From positions 1-5,515 of the forward strand of contig JAQCHM010000241.1 of assembly GCA_027730885.1 (NCBI GenBank): a stretch of DNA of 5,515 bases, written 5' to 3'. Shown here one piece after another: positions 1 through 5,515 of this stretch. This stretch comes from Actinomycetota bacterium. GTDB lineage: Bacteria; Actinomycetota; Acidimicrobiia; Acidimicrobiales; SZUA-35. The notes beneath the pieces are model-generated. The model ran no database searches. It was not told the DNA's origin and saw only the letters and a program-made list of their open reading frames with translations. The position numbers and the translations under genes were made by a program. The stretch's first letter is position 1, and each line of letters starts with the position of its first letter.

Positions 1-1095
1 GGTGAGACCGGCCGCACGGCGAATCTCGTCCCGCTGGCGTACGCGGTTGACGAACTCGTAGGCGATGACGGCGGCCAGGAGCAGGATGCCCTGCATGATG
101 GTGACGATCTCCCGGGAGGCCGATCCGCTGACCTGAAGGATGGCGGCGCTGGAGTCGAGGAAGGCGAACAGGAGGGCCGCGAACGCCATCCCGCCGGCAT
201 TGTTCCTGCCCAGCAGCGCCACCGCGATGCCGGCAAAGCCGAGTCCCTGGATGAATCCCTGGTCGTAGGCGTGCGAATCGCTGAGGATCTCGGGCATGCC
301 GACCAAGCCTGCGACGGCTCCTGACGCGAGCATGGCCAAGAGGACCATCCGCTTGGGGGGAACGCCTCCGGCCCGAGCCGCGAAGGGATTCATGCCGCTG
401 GCCCGCAAGTCGAAGCCGATGCGAGTCCGGTTGACGACGACGTGATAGAGAACGCCGACCAGGATGGCGAAGGCGAACACCCCCGGGAGGATACGTCCCT
501 TGGAGATGTCCCGGGTGACCAGTTCGAGCAGCCAATTGAGGTCCGGCATCCAACCCGATTCGGCGACCTTGCTGGTGCCCTGGTTCGACGCGGTCGGATC
601 GTCGATGAAACGAGGCAGGAGCGCAGGGATGAATCCGGCCAACACGATCGAGTTGAGCATGATGGTCGAGATGACTTCGTTGACTCCTCGCGTCACCTTC
701 AACAGACCGGCGAATCCGGAGAACGCGGTGCCGACGATCATGGCGGTCATCACGATTGTCAGCACATGCAGCGGTCCCGGCAGCGTGACCTTAGCCCCGA
801 TGACAGCCGCGGCGAAGGCGGCCAGGATGTACTGACCCTCGACCCCGATGTTGAACAGGTTCATGCGGAAACCGATGGCGGCGGCGACGGCCGAGATGTA
901 GAGCGGCGTGCCCCGGTTGAGGGTGTCGACGAAGGTCTCGAGCTTGCGACCGTTGTCGAACATGAGTCGGAACGTCTCGACCGGGTCGCTGCCGGCCAAC
1001 ACCAGCACCACCGACGTGATGGCGATGGCGACCACCGTGGCCGCGAGCGGAGCAGCCAATGTGAACGCAATCCGTCGCGACAGAGGGATCTTCAC
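1..1095 (-). CDS. BMP-type nucleoside ABC transporter permease (YufP/NupP-like), 3' end outside window
   Basis: Inner-membrane channel subunit of a BMP-type importer, of the branched-chain/ribose/nucleoside permease family (BPD_transp_2). 365 codons are visible with no stop; homologues are usually about 350-390 residues, so only a short tail should be missing. The start is GTG at 1095-1093, with AGGAGG six bases upstream. After a short basic N-terminus (KIPLSRR), a first membrane segment spans about residues 10-34. Some seven to nine more hydrophobic stretches follow, roughly at 64-77, 85-101, 108-131, 142-161, 203-222, 248-267, 283-297, 300-318 and 329-347. Family marks are FRMNLFNIGVEGQYIL (76-91), RGVNEVISTIMLN (136-148) and the cytoplasmic loop RASGMNPFAARAGG (231-244), which resembles the ATPase-coupling loop of this family. 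A polar stretch at about 162-200 is probably an extracytoplasmic loop. Its start overlaps the end of the ATPase gene, so the two are probably co-translated. The family is clear; the nucleoside substrate is inferred from family and neighbours. Confidence 0.93.
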   Translation of the reverse strand, partial: MKIPLSRRIAFTLAAPLAATVVAIAITSVVLVLAGSDPVETFRLMFDNGRKLETFVDTLNRGTPLYISAVAAAIGFRMNLFNIGVEGQYILAAFAAAVIGAKVTLPGPLHVLTIVMTAMIVGTAFSGFAGLLKVTRGVNEVISTIMLNSIVLAGFIPALLPRFIDDPTASNQGTSKVAESGWMPDLNWLLELVTRDISKGRILPGVFAFAILVGVLYHVVVNRTRIGFDLRASGMNPFAARAGGVPPKRMVLLAMLASGAVAGLVGMPEILSDSHAYDQGFIQGLGFAGIAVALLGRNNAGGMAFAALLFAFLDSSAAILQVSGSASREIVTIMQGILLLAAVIAYEFVNRVRQRDEIRRAAGLT

Positions 1096-1107
1096 TCCTG
1101 GCCTCCT
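1092..1107 (-). promoter_or_regulatory. Ribosome binding site and 4-bp GTGA overlap at the ATPase/permease junction
   Basis: On the minus strand AGGAGG (1107-1102) lies six bases before the GTG start at 1095-1093. That start shares the four bases GTGA with the TGA stop of the upstream ATPase gene (1094-1092). This fixes the permease start and suggests translational coupling between the two subunits. Confidence 0.8.
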
Positions 1108-2636
1108 GCTGTCTGGAGAGCCGCGCCGGTCATGTAGCTGCCGAGCGTGCGGGGATCGATCTCGGCCGGGTCCAGCGTCGCCACCAGGCGGCCGTGGAAC
1201 ATGACGACGATGGTGTCCGAGAGACCGATGAGCTCGTCGAGGTCGGCCGAGATGAGCAGCGTCGCCAGACCCTTGGACCGGGCCGCTCTGATCTCGCTCC
1301 AGACATCGGCCTGGGCGCCGACGTCGATGCCGCGGGTGGGGTGGGCCGCGATGAGCACCGCCGGACCCGAGGTCATCTCCCGGCCGATGATCAGCTTCTG
1401 CTGGTTTCCACCGGAGAGGGCTCGAGCGGTGACGTCGACGCTCGGTGTCCGCACATCGAACTCCTGGCGGATCTCCTCGGTGCGTTTGCGGGCACCGGCC
1501 CGGTCGATCCAGAACCCCTTGGAGAACGGTGACCGGGTCTGATGACCCAGCATTGCGTTCTCCCACAGCGGAGCATCGAGCAGCAGTCCCTCCTCGTGGC
1601 GGTCCTGGGGTACGTAGGCGATGCCGGCCTCGCGGCGATGACGAACGTTCGACCTGGTGATGTCGTTGCCGAGTAGCCGGATGCTCCCGGCATCGAGGTG
1701 GCCGGTGCCGACCAGGGCGGCGATGAGCTGACTCTGCCCGTTGCCCTCGATCCCCGCGATGCCCAGGATCTCGCCCTTGTGGACGGAGAGCGAGACGTCG
1801 TCCACGACCGGTCGTTTGTCCTCGCCGAGGACGGTCACACCCTGAACCTCGAGCGCAACCTCGGCGGTGACGGTCGACTCGGTGGTCTGGGGCGTCGGCA
1901 GCTCGCTGCCCACCATCAGTTCGGCCAGATCGCCCGCGGTGACATCGGCCGCCTTCACGGTCGCGATGGTCTTCCCCCTGCGGATGACGGTGATCGAGTC
2001 AGAGATCTCGAGCACCTCCTGCAGCTTGTGGTCGATGAAGATGATGGTCGAGCCGCTCGCCTTCAGATCTCGGAGGTTGGCGAAGAGCTCCTCGACCTCT
2101 TGGGGGATCAACACCGCTGTCGGTTCGTCGAGGATGAGGATCTTGGCCCCTCGGTAGAGGACCTTGATGATCTCGACCCGTTGGCGTTCGCCCACTTCGA
2201 GGGTGTCGATGAGGTCGTCGGGGTCGATGGAGAGCCCATAGCTCTCGATGACCTCCGTCAGGTGCCGGCGGGCCTCGCCGAAGTCGATCAACCGGCCGAG
2301 GCGCACCGGTTCCGACCCGAGGATGACGTTCTCGAGGACCGAGAGCTGACCGGCGAGCATGAAGTGCTGATGGACCATGCCGATACCGGCAGCGATGGCG
2401 TCGGTGGGGGAGGAGAAGCGGACCTCAGCCCCGTTGACCCTCATCACGCCCGCGTCGGCTGCCTGCATCCCGTAGAGGATCTTCATGAGCGTGGACTTGC
2501 CGGCGCCGTTCTCGCCGCAGATGGCGTGGATCTCGCCCTGCTGCACGGTCAGGTTGACGTCGTCGTTGGCGATGACTCCTGGGAAACGCTTGGTGATCCC
2601 GATGAGCTCGATGGCCGGCGTCGTTCGCTCGTTCAC
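1092..2636 (-). CDS. BMP-type nucleoside ABC transporter ATP-binding protein with two cassettes (YufO/NupO-like)
   Basis: Cytoplasmic ATPase of the importer; 514 residues, a normal length for the fused double-cassette family. Cassette 1 (about residues 8-245) has Walker A GENGAGKST (41-49), Q-loop VHQH (88-91), signature-region LEVGERQRVEI (146-156), Walker B ILILDEPTA (166-174) and H-loop His203 (IDHKL). Cassette 2 (about 260-505) has a degenerate Walker A GIEGNGQSQL (295-304) without the Lys-Ser/Thr pair, PQDRHEEGL (344-352), an intact signature LSGGNQQK (407-414), a Walker B region reading LIAAHPTRGID (428-438) without the Asp-Glu pair, and SAD (463-465) where the H-loop His would be. NGQSQL and AAxPTRGxD are typical of the second half in this family, so they are not damage. 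The start is GTG at 2636, supported by GGAGG six bases upstream; the ATG at 2640 is in another frame. It is first in a minus-strand unit with the permease. The substrate is inferred from family. Confidence 0.96.
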   Translation of the reverse strand: MNERTTPAIELIGITKRFPGVIANDDVNLTVQQGEIHAICGENGAGKSTLMKILYGMQAADAGVMRVNGAEVRFSSPTDAIAAGIGMVHQHFMLAGQLSVLENVILGSEPVRLGRLIDFGEARRHLTEVIESYGLSIDPDDLIDTLEVGERQRVEIIKVLYRGAKILILDEPTAVLIPQEVEELFANLRDLKASGSTIIFIDHKLQEVLEISDSITVIRRGKTIATVKAADVTAGDLAELMVGSELPTPQTTESTVTAEVALEVQGVTVLGEDKRPVVDDVSLSVHKGEILGIAGIEGNGQSQLIAALVGTGHLDAGSIRLLGNDITRSNVRHRREAGIAYVPQDRHEEGLLLDAPLWENAMLGHQTRSPFSKGFWIDRAGARKRTEEIRQEFDVRTPSVDVTARALSGGNQQKLIIGREMTSGPAVLIAAHPTRGIDVGAQADVWSEIRAARSKGLATLLISADLDELIGLSDTIVVMFHGRLVATLDPAEIDPRTLGSYMTGAALQTAGGQE

Positions 2637-2642
2637 ACATGG

Positions 2643-2647
2643 CCTCC
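2643..2647 (-). promoter_or_regulatory. Ribosome binding site deciding the ATPase GTG start
   Basis: GGAGG on the minus strand (2647-2643) is six bases from the GTG at 2636. A nearby ATG (2640-2638) is only two bases from this site and is out of frame, so the GTG is the better start. The reading frame upstream has no other ATG or GTG before a stop at 2687-2685. Confidence 0.75.
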
Positions 2648-2681
2648 AGGCTGGCCGATCGTCATAGGGTTCGGAGCCGGA

Positions 2682-2710
2682 AGCCTAGACGCCAGGTCGA
2701 CGGTGGCCAA
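2682..2710 (-). promoter_or_regulatory. Candidate sigma-70-type promoter for the ATPase/permease unit
   Basis: On the minus strand TTGGCC (2710-2705) and TAGGCT (2687-2682) are separated by exactly 17 bases. They match the -35 box at four of six positions and the -10 box at three of six, including the TANNNT pattern common in actinobacteria. Transcription would begin near 2675, giving a leader of about 40 bases before the GTG start. Prediction by eye only; in GC-rich DNA such matches can occur by chance. Confidence 0.4.
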
Positions 2711-2730
2711 GAGTGCAGCGGAGGCGCTGC

Positions 2731-2743
2731 TACCGTTCCGAGA
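2731..2743 (+). promoter_or_regulatory. Candidate -10 box for a leaderless acyl-CoA synthetase transcript
   Basis: TACCGT (2731-2736, TANNNT) is followed by six bases and then the ATG at 2743. Transcription would therefore start at or next to the A of the start codon, the usual geometry of leaderless actinobacterial mRNAs. No convincing -35 box is visible about 17 bases upstream. The only Shine-Dalgarno-like motif, GGAGG at 2720-2724, is 18 bases from the ATG, too far to act normally. Confidence 0.35.
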
Positions 2744-4407
2744 TGACCGAGTCTTCGCTGGCCCTCGAACGGCTGTACCACTGGGAATCGACGGCTCCGG
2801 ACCGTGTCTGCCTGACCCAACCGATGGGCGGCGAAGTGACTCGGGACTTCACCTGGCGTGAGGTCGGCGAGCAGGTTCGTCGCATGGCCGCGCATCTCGA
2901 GGCACAACAGTGGGAGCCGGGTTCCCGAATTGCGATCCTGTCCAAGAACTGCGCGTGGTGGCTGTTCTCCGATCTCGCTGTCTGGATGGCCGGGCACGTT
3001 TCGGTGCCGCTCTACCCGACCCTCGCCACAGACACCGTCGGTCAGATCCTTAGGCACAGCGAGGCCAAGGCCTGCTTCGTCGGCAAGCTCGACGGCTGGG
3101 ATGCCATGGCGCCAGGCGTGCCGGCCTCGATGCCCTGCATCACCTATCCACTGTCGCCCGATGCAGCCCGGGCCGAGCATCCCGGATGGGACGAGCTGTG
3201 CGCCGAGGCCGACATGCTCGTCGGTCAGCCGGTCCGGGCCGCGGACGAACTGGCGACCATCATCTACACGTCGGGAACGACCGGTGTGCCCAAGGGCGTG
3301 ATGCATTCGTTCGGGAGCTTCGCCTGGGCCCTCGACGCAGGAATCGAACGCATCCCGATGAGCATCGACGATCGCATGTTGTCCTATCTGCCTCTCGCCC
3401 ACGTGGTGGAGCGCGTCCTGGTCGAACACGGCTGGCTTCGAACCGGCATGCACCTGTACTTCGCCGACTCGCTCGACACGTTCGCGCTCGACGTCCAGCG
3501 GGCACGGCCCACGATCTTCTTCTCCGTGCCTCGGCTCTGGGTCAAGTTCCAGCAAGGGGTCCACCACAAGCTGCCCGAGGCCAAGCTCCAACGGCTCCTG
3601 CGGCTACCCGTCGTCGGTGGGCTGGTACGAGCCAAGGTCCGCAAGGGCCTCGGTCTCGACCAGTGTCGGATCGCGGCCGGAGGAGCCGCCCCGATGCCGG
3701 CCGCGTTGCTCGAATGGTTCGCTGGCCTGGGCCTGCCGATCAACGAGGGGTACGGCATGACCGAGAACCTCGCGGTGTCCCATATCACGATCCCGGGCAG
3801 GAACCAGCGGGGAACCGTCGGCCCGGCATACAGCGGCGTCGAGCACCGGATCGATCCGACCACCGGCGAGGTCCAGATGCGCAGCCCGGCCCTCATGCTG
3901 GGTTACTACAAGGAGGAACAGCTCACCCGGGACACCTTCACCGACGACGGATGGCTGAAGACGGGCGACAAGGGAACCATCGACGGGCAGGGCCTGCTGC
4001 GCATCACCGGCAGGGTGAAGGATCTGTTCAAGACCGGCAAGGGCAAGTACGTCGCCCCGGCGCCAATCGAGGACAAGTTGATGATGCATCCGGCCGTCGA
4101 GGCGTGCGTCGTCGCCGGCGCGAATCTTGGCCAGCCCGTCGGCATCGTGATGCTGGGCGAAGACGGCGCTGCTGCGCCTCGAGATGCACTCGAGCGGTCG
4201 CTGCTCGAACATCTCGACGAGGTGAACGCCGGCCTCGACCCCCACGAACGTCTGCAGTGCCTGGCGCTGACCACGACACCCTGGACCGTTGAGAACGACT
4301 TGGTCACCCCGACGTTCAAGGTCAAGCGTGACCGGATCGATCAACGATACGGCGAGGCCTACGAGCAATGGGAAGCTGCCGGGCAGCGCATCGTGTGGGT
4401 CGACTGA
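2743..4407 (+). CDS. Long-chain fatty-acid--CoA ligase (AMP-forming acyl-CoA synthetase)
   Basis: Adenylate-forming enzyme that should activate a fatty acid with ATP to an acyl-AMP and then transfer it to CoA, feeding beta-oxidation or lipid synthesis. 554 residues from the ATG at 2743, slightly shorter than the roughly 600 of many bacterial long-chain ligases. Motifs in order: phosphate-binding loop YTSGTTGVPKGVMHS (175-189), YLPLAHVVER (215-224), FFSVPRLWVKF (259-269), GGAAPMPAALLEWF (313-326), adenine-site NEGYGMTE (334-341), LKTGD with Asp409, hinge GRVKDLFKTGKGKYVAP (423-439), and C-terminal TPTFKVKRD (522-530) with candidate catalytic lysines 526 and 528. All core motifs look intact. 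The GYGMTE, KGKYVAP and TPTFKVKR forms point to the long-chain branch rather than acetyl-CoA synthetase or peptide-synthetase domains. No membrane anchor is evident. An in-frame GTG at 2713 would add ten arginine-rich residues and lacks a ribosome binding site, so I prefer 2743. The gene is divergent from the ATPase and convergent with the binding-protein gene. Chain-length preference cannot be read from sequence. Confidence 0.94.
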   Translation: MTESSLALERLYHWESTAPDRVCLTQPMGGEVTRDFTWREVGEQVRRMAAHLEAQQWEPGSRIAILSKNCAWWLFSDLAVWMAGHVSVPLYPTLATDTVGQILRHSEAKACFVGKLDGWDAMAPGVPASMPCITYPLSPDAARAEHPGWDELCAEADMLVGQPVRAADELATIIYTSGTTGVPKGVMHSFGSFAWALDAGIERIPMSIDDRMLSYLPLAHVVERVLVEHGWLRTGMHLYFADSLDTFALDVQRARPTIFFSVPRLWVKFQQGVHHKLPEAKLQRLLRLPVVGGLVRAKVRKGLGLDQCRIAAGGAAPMPAALLEWFAGLGLPINEGYGMTENLAVSHITIPGRNQRGTVGPAYSGVEHRIDPTTGEVQMRSPALMLGYYKEEQLTRDTFTDDGWLKTGDKGTIDGQGLLRITGRVKDLFKTGKGKYVAPAPIEDKLMMHPAVEACVVAGANLGQPVGIVMLGEDGAAAPRDALERSLLEHLDEVNAGLDPHERLQCLALTTTPWTVENDLVTPTFKVKRDRIDQRYGEAYEQWEAAGQRIVWVD

Positions 4408-4409
4408 GC

Positions 4410-4426
4410 CGGCCGCAAACCGGCCG
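4410..4426. terminator. Short hairpin just after the acyl-CoA synthetase stop
   Basis: CGGCCG (4410-4415), loop CAAAC, CGGCCG (4421-4426): a perfect 6-bp stem beginning two bases after the TGA stop. No T-run follows on the plus strand (the next bases are ACGAGAAAAC), so it is a weak terminator alone. It may stabilise the 3' end or assist the longer hairpin downstream. Confidence 0.35.
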
Positions 4427-4431
4427 ACGAG

Positions 4432-4469
4432 AAAACGACCAGTGCCCCGGCGCTCGGGCCGGGGCACTG
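4432..4469. terminator. Strong intergenic hairpin, probable terminator between convergent genes
   Basis: CAGTGCCCCGGC (4440-4451), loop GCTCGG (4452-4457), GCCGGGGCACTG (4458-4469): a perfect 12-bp GC-rich stem. On the minus strand the stem is followed after four bases by TTTT (4435-4432), so it best fits an intrinsic terminator for the binding-protein gene, whose stop is about 50 bases upstream. On the plus strand it lies 32 bases after the synthetase stop and is followed by AATCGG without a T-run. There it could still act as a less efficient stop or as a block to read-through, making it bidirectional. Confidence 0.75.
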
Positions 4470-4472
4470 AAT

Positions 4473-4488
4473 CGGTGTAGCGGTGTAG
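4473..4488. repeat. Two tandem copies of CGGTGTAG
   Basis: Positions 4473-4480 and 4481-4488 are identical 8-bp units lying head to tail in the untranslated region after the binding-protein gene. There are only two copies, so no function can be assigned. Confidence 0.5.
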
Positions 4489-4518
4489 GGAATGGGACGT
4501 GACTGCGGGGCCGAGCCT

Positions 4519-5515
4519 CTACGGCGCGGTGGGGACCTCGATCTCGCCCGCAAGGATCTGGGCCTTGTACTCCTCGAGCTGGTCGGCGATGTCGTCGATG
4601 AAACCGCCGCTGGTGGAGTAGCCGACGCCGTCGACCGAGAGGTCATACACGGTGTTGCCGGCAGCGAAGGTGCCGTCGGCCTGGGCCTCGGTGACTTCGA
4701 ACACCGAGACGTCGACCCGCTTGAGCATCGAGGTCAGGATGAACTCCTGGACGCTGGGGTCGGCCGTGACGTACTGGTCGGAGTCGACCCCGATGGCCCA
4801 CACCTTGGTGCCGCCTTCGCTCTGGGTCTTGGCGGCCTCGAAGAGGCCGGCGCCCGAACCGCCGGCGGCGTGGTAGATGATGTCCGCGCCCTGTCCGTAC
4901 ATCTCGAGGGCGATCTCCTTGGCACGGTCGGCCGCGTAGAAGCCATCGAAGTCGGGGGCCATGGTGATGTACTGCGACACGATCTCGATGTCGGGGTCGG
5001 CCGCCTTTGCGCCTGCGGCGAATCCGGCCTCGAACTTCTCGATCAGACCGTAGCCGCCGACGCCGCCGATGAAGCCGACCTTGCCGGTGGTGCTCTTGAG
5101 CGCAGCTGCGGCGCCGACCAGGAACGAGCCCTGCTCCTCGGCGAAGGTCAGGCCGGCAATGTTGTCGCCGAAGGGGACGGCTTCGTTGTCGAAGTCGAGC
5201 ATGGCCGCGTCGACCACCGCGAAATTGACGTCGGGGAACTCGGCGGCGACGGTCTTGACGTCCTCCTCGAAGAGGAAGCCGATGGCCAGGACCAGCGCGC
5301 TGCTCTCGGCCTGGAGCCGAAGTAGCTCGGCTCGGTTGGAACCGTCGGCGTTCGGCTCGGCTTCGCTGGAGGTCACGCCCAGCTCGGAGACCGCGAGGTC
5401 CATGCCGGCCGCGGCGCTGTCGTTGAACGACTGGTCACCCCGGCCACCGGTGTCGTAGGTGAGGCCGGCGTTGAAGCCGGCGTCGGCGCCACCGCTTCCG
5501 GCATCGCTTTCGGCC
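4519..5515 (-). CDS. BMP-family (PnrA-like) substrate-binding lipoprotein of ABC importer, 5' end outside window
   Basis: Extracytoplasmic binding protein that should deliver nucleosides or related ligands to the importer. 331 residues are visible, ending in TAG at 4521-4519. The frame stays open to the right edge. The Met codon at 5403 is internal, because conserved BMP sequence precedes it. The first visible stretch, AESDAGSGGADAG, looks like the flexible linker after a lipoprotein cysteine; signal peptide and lipobox are off-window, so lipidation is inferred. Family motifs, numbered from the first visible residue: GLTYDTGGRGDQSFNDSAAAG (17-37) as first strand and ligand loop, FAVVDAAM (98-105), NIAGLTFAEEQGSFLVGAAAA (118-138), GKVGFIGG (144-151), the GADIIYHAAGGSGAGLFEAA region (209-228), WAIGVDSDQY (239-248), and SMLKRVDVSVFE (262-273). 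All are in the order expected for a complete two-lobed fold. The C-terminus is a short acidic helix (about 305-323) and tail. It is on the same strand as the ATPase and permease but separated from them by the acyl-CoA synthetase and a terminator, so it is probably transcribed separately. Confidence 0.94.
   Translation of the reverse strand, partial: AESDAGSGGADAGFNAGLTYDTGGRGDQSFNDSAAAGMDLAVSELGVTSSEAEPNADGSNRAELLRLQAESSALVLAIGFLFEEDVKTVAAEFPDVNFAVVDAAMLDFDNEAVPFGDNIAGLTFAEEQGSFLVGAAAALKSTTGKVGFIGGVGGYGLIEKFEAGFAAGAKAADPDIEIVSQYITMAPDFDGFYAADRAKEIALEMYGQGADIIYHAAGGSGAGLFEAAKTQSEGGTKVWAIGVDSDQYVTADPSVQEFILTSMLKRVDVSVFEVTEAQADGTFAAGNTVYDLSVDGVGYSTSGGFIDDIADQLEEYKAQILAGEIEVPTAP

Noticed and set aside
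442..1137. 231-codon plus-strand reading frame opposite the permease
   Set aside because: The translated product is extremely rich in Asp, Arg, Gly and His, as expected from reading a hydrophobic membrane-protein gene backwards. The permease on the other strand explains the openness.
2713..2742. GTG-initiated 10-residue N-terminal extension of the acyl-CoA synthetase
   Set aside because: It has no ribosome binding site and an Arg-rich sequence unlike the family's N-termini, and the ATG at 2743 has a plausible leaderless promoter.
1698..2861. 387-codon plus-strand reading frame opposite the ATPase gene
   Set aside because: It is antisense to a clear ABC ATPase, has low-complexity Asp/Gly/Leu/Val-rich composition and no recognisable domain, and runs into the start of the acyl-CoA synthetase. 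It is typical of shadow frames in GC-rich DNA.
2662..3591. 309-codon minus-strand reading frame opposite the acyl-CoA synthetase
   Set aside because: It is antisense to intact ligase motifs and has a biased His/Gly/Arg/Asp-rich composition with no domain.
3604..4467. 287-codon minus-strand reading frame, also opposite the synthetase
   Set aside because: Same reasoning as the previous frame; its start lies within the terminator hairpin, which makes a real gene unlikely.
4492..5325. 277-codon plus-strand reading frame opposite the binding-protein gene
   Set aside because: It is antisense to a well-conserved BMP protein, with Gly/Asp/Val/Leu-rich low-complexity content and no motifs.
5401..5403. 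Internal ATG as start of the binding-protein gene
   Set aside because: Conserved BMP-family sequence (GLTYDTGGRGDQSFNDS) lies upstream of it in the same open frame, so the true start is beyond the right edge.

Overview
The window is high-GC DNA with an actinobacterial look: strongly GC-biased third positions, GTG starts, a TANNNT-type promoter box and short intergenic gaps. It carries four genes, two of them cut by the window edges. From the proteins I lean towards a free-living Actinomycetota, possibly Acidimicrobiia, but the sequence alone does not prove this.

Layout, left to right. (1) Positions 1-1095, minus strand: inner-membrane permease of a BMP-type (Bmp/Nup/Yuf) nucleoside ABC importer, complete at its N-terminus and running off the left edge close to its natural C-terminus. 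(2) Positions 1092-2636, minus strand: the double-cassette ATPase of the same importer, overlapping the permease start by 4 bp (GTGA). (3) Positions 2637-2742: a 106-bp divergent promoter region. (4) Positions 2743-4407, plus strand: an AMP-forming long-chain acyl-CoA synthetase. (5) Positions 4408-4518: a 111-bp convergent intergenic region with two hairpins; the stronger one suits a terminator. (6) Positions 4519-5515, minus strand: the BMP-family substrate-binding lipoprotein, whose signal peptide and lipobox lie beyond the right edge.

The binding protein, ATPase and permease most likely form one importer, probably for nucleosides or related compounds. The binding protein captures substrate outside the membrane, the permease (with a partner permease expected just left of the window) forms the channel, and the ATPase drives uptake. 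A fatty-acid-activating gene on the opposite strand sits between the binding-protein gene and the ATPase gene, so the transporter locus is split into two transcription units.

I found no CRISPR array, mobile element, tRNA or rRNA, and no sign of a previously undescribed system. The points worth a second look are the split locus, the asymmetric ATP sites of the ATPase, the possible leaderless start of the synthetase, and the convergent terminator.
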